From JBMNTQ01 sp050945815 (lineage in GTDB: Bacteria > Bacillota > Clostridia > Christensenellales > JBMNTQ01): 11,268 nt of DNA. The notes under the pieces are model-generated. The model worked only from the letters and a program-made list of their open reading frames with translations, made no database searches and was not told the DNA's origin. Position numbers and translations under genes: made by a program. The stretch spans positions 1-11,268 of the forward strand of contig JBMNTQ010000057.1 of the NCBI GenBank assembly GCA_050945815.1, read 5' to 3'. Positions 10,552-11,268 of the stretch are shown piece after piece; positions within the stretch are counted from its first letter, which is position 1; each line of letters starts with the position of its first letter.

Positions 10552-10572
10552 CTTGTCGGAGATTCCGATGAG
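10552..10572 (+). promoter_or_regulatory. Hairpin just upstream of the tuf ribosome binding site
   Basis: CTTGTCGGA (10552-10560) pairs with TCCGATGAG (10564-10572) over nine pairs, two of them G-T wobbles, with a three-base loop. It ends four bases before the tuf Shine-Dalgarno, so it may guard or expose that site or mark an mRNA 5' end after processing. No T-tract follows, so it is not a terminator. Confidence 0.45.
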
Positions 10573-10576
10573 AAAC

Positions 10577-10588
10577 GAGGAGGAAAGG
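10577..10588 (+). promoter_or_regulatory. Ribosome binding site of tuf
   Basis: GAGGAGGAAAGG holds GGAGG at 11 bases and AAGG at 6 bases before the ATG at 10595. The long purine run fits a gene translated at a very high rate. Confidence 0.8.
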
Positions 10589-10594
10589 AAAGAA

Positions 10595-11268
10595 ATGTCT
10601 AAGGAGAAGTTTGAGAGAAATAAACCGCACGTCAACATCGGCACGATCGGGCATGTGGATCATGGGAAGACAACGCTGACGGCGGCGATAACGATGACGC
10701 TGTCGAAATACGGTCAGGCGAAAGCGACGAAGTATGATGAGATTGACAAGGCGCCGGAGGAGAAGGAACGTGGAATCACGATCAACACGTCGCACGTGGA
10801 ATATGAGACGAAGAATCGTCACTATGCGCATGTGGACTGCCCCGGTCACGCGGACTATGTGAAGAACATGATTACGGGAGCGGCCCAGATGGACGGAGCG
10901 ATCCTGGTCGTATCGTCTGCGGACGGGCCGATGCCACAGACACGGGAGCATATACTGCTGGCGCGTCAGGTAGGCGTACCGTATATTGTGGTGTATATGA
11001 ACAAGGTGGATATGGTGGACGACGAGGAGCTTCTGGAGCTGGTTGAGATGGAAGTTCGTGAGCTTTTGAGCGAATACGAGTTTCCGGGAGACGATATTCC
11101 GATCATTAAGGGCTCGGCATTGAAGGCGCTGGAAGCGGCGCAGGCTGAAGACGACTTGGAGAACAATGAGTGGAGCAAGTCGATCTTTGAAGTGATGGAT
11201 GCTGTGGATGCGTATATACCGACACCGGAGCGTCAGGTAGACAAACCGTTTTTGATGCCTGTGGAGGA
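10595..11268 (+). CDS. tuf: Translation elongation factor Tu (3' partial)
   Basis: EF-Tu delivers aminoacyl-tRNA to the ribosomal A site as a GTP complex. The frame is open from ATG 10595 to the window edge, showing 224 codons of an expected roughly 395-400, that is the whole GTPase domain and the start of domain II. Motifs: G1 GHVDHGKT (19-26), G2 RGITI (59-63), G3 DCPGH (81-85), G4 NKVD (136-139), G5 SAL (174-176). Catalytic H85 and Q125, the latter equivalent to the kirromycin-site Q124 of E. coli, are present. It follows fusA by 109 bases with no convincing promoter between, so co-transcription with the str block is likely. Threonine codons are 10 ACG, 3 ACA and no ACC or ACT in the visible part, whereas fusA uses ACC freely; see findings. 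Many bacteria carry two tuf genes; whether a second exists here cannot be seen. Confidence 0.99.
   Translation, partial: MSKEKFERNKPHVNIGTIGHVDHGKTTLTAAITMTLSKYGQAKATKYDEIDKAPEEKERGITINTSHVEYETKNRHYAHVDCPGHADYVKNMITGAAQMDGAILVVSSADGPMPQTREHILLARQVGVPYIVVYMNKVDMVDDEELLELVEMEVRELLSEYEFPGDDIPIIKGSALKALEAAQAEDDLENNEWSKSIFEVMDAVDAYIPTPERQVDKPFLMPVE

Overview
This window is a core information-processing locus and reads as one continuous + strand gene string: rpoB (5' end cut off) - rpoC - rpsL - rpsG - fusA - tuf (3' end cut off). This is the rpoBC block joined to the str operon. Gene order, the compact S12 (124 aa), S7 (156 aa) and EF-G (about 690 aa), the strong purine-rich ribosome binding sites, the use of TTG starts and the protein dialect of RpoB, RpoC, EF-G and EF-Tu all point to a Bacillota (Firmicutes) bacterium, most likely of the Clostridia or a near relative, with moderately high GC (mid 50s by eye). 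I cannot name a genus from the sequence alone.

Layout. Bases 1-3499 hold all but the N-terminal end of the RNA polymerase beta subunit, ending in a long acidic tail. A 119-base spacer with two GC-rich hairpins follows. Bases 3619-7251 hold the complete beta' subunit. The 188-base spacer 7252-7439 has no gene but carries a near-consensus extended -10 promoter (7283-7311), a leader stem-loop and the rpsL ribosome binding site. S12 (7440-7814) and S7 (7847-8317) are 32 bases apart. A 92-base spacer with a terminator-like GC hairpin leads to EF-G (8410-10485), whose start codon is not ATG or GTG. A 109-base spacer with a hairpin just upstream of the ribosome binding site leads to EF-Tu (10595 to the window end, about 224 codons seen).

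Function. The genes supply the catalytic core of RNA polymerase, two 30S proteins (decoding centre and 3' major domain assembly) and the two main elongation GTPases. The internal promoter and intercistronic hairpins suggest that polymerase subunits, ribosomal proteins and elongation factors can be expressed at different levels although the genes are contiguous.

No mobile element, CRISPR array, tRNA, rRNA or accessory gene is visible, and no gap exceeds 300 bases. I did not find a new biological system. The points worth a second look are small: the odd fusA start, the absence of an L7Ae-family gene between rpoC and rpsL, the intercistronic hairpins, the repeat-bearing acidic RpoB tail, and a change of codon use at tuf.
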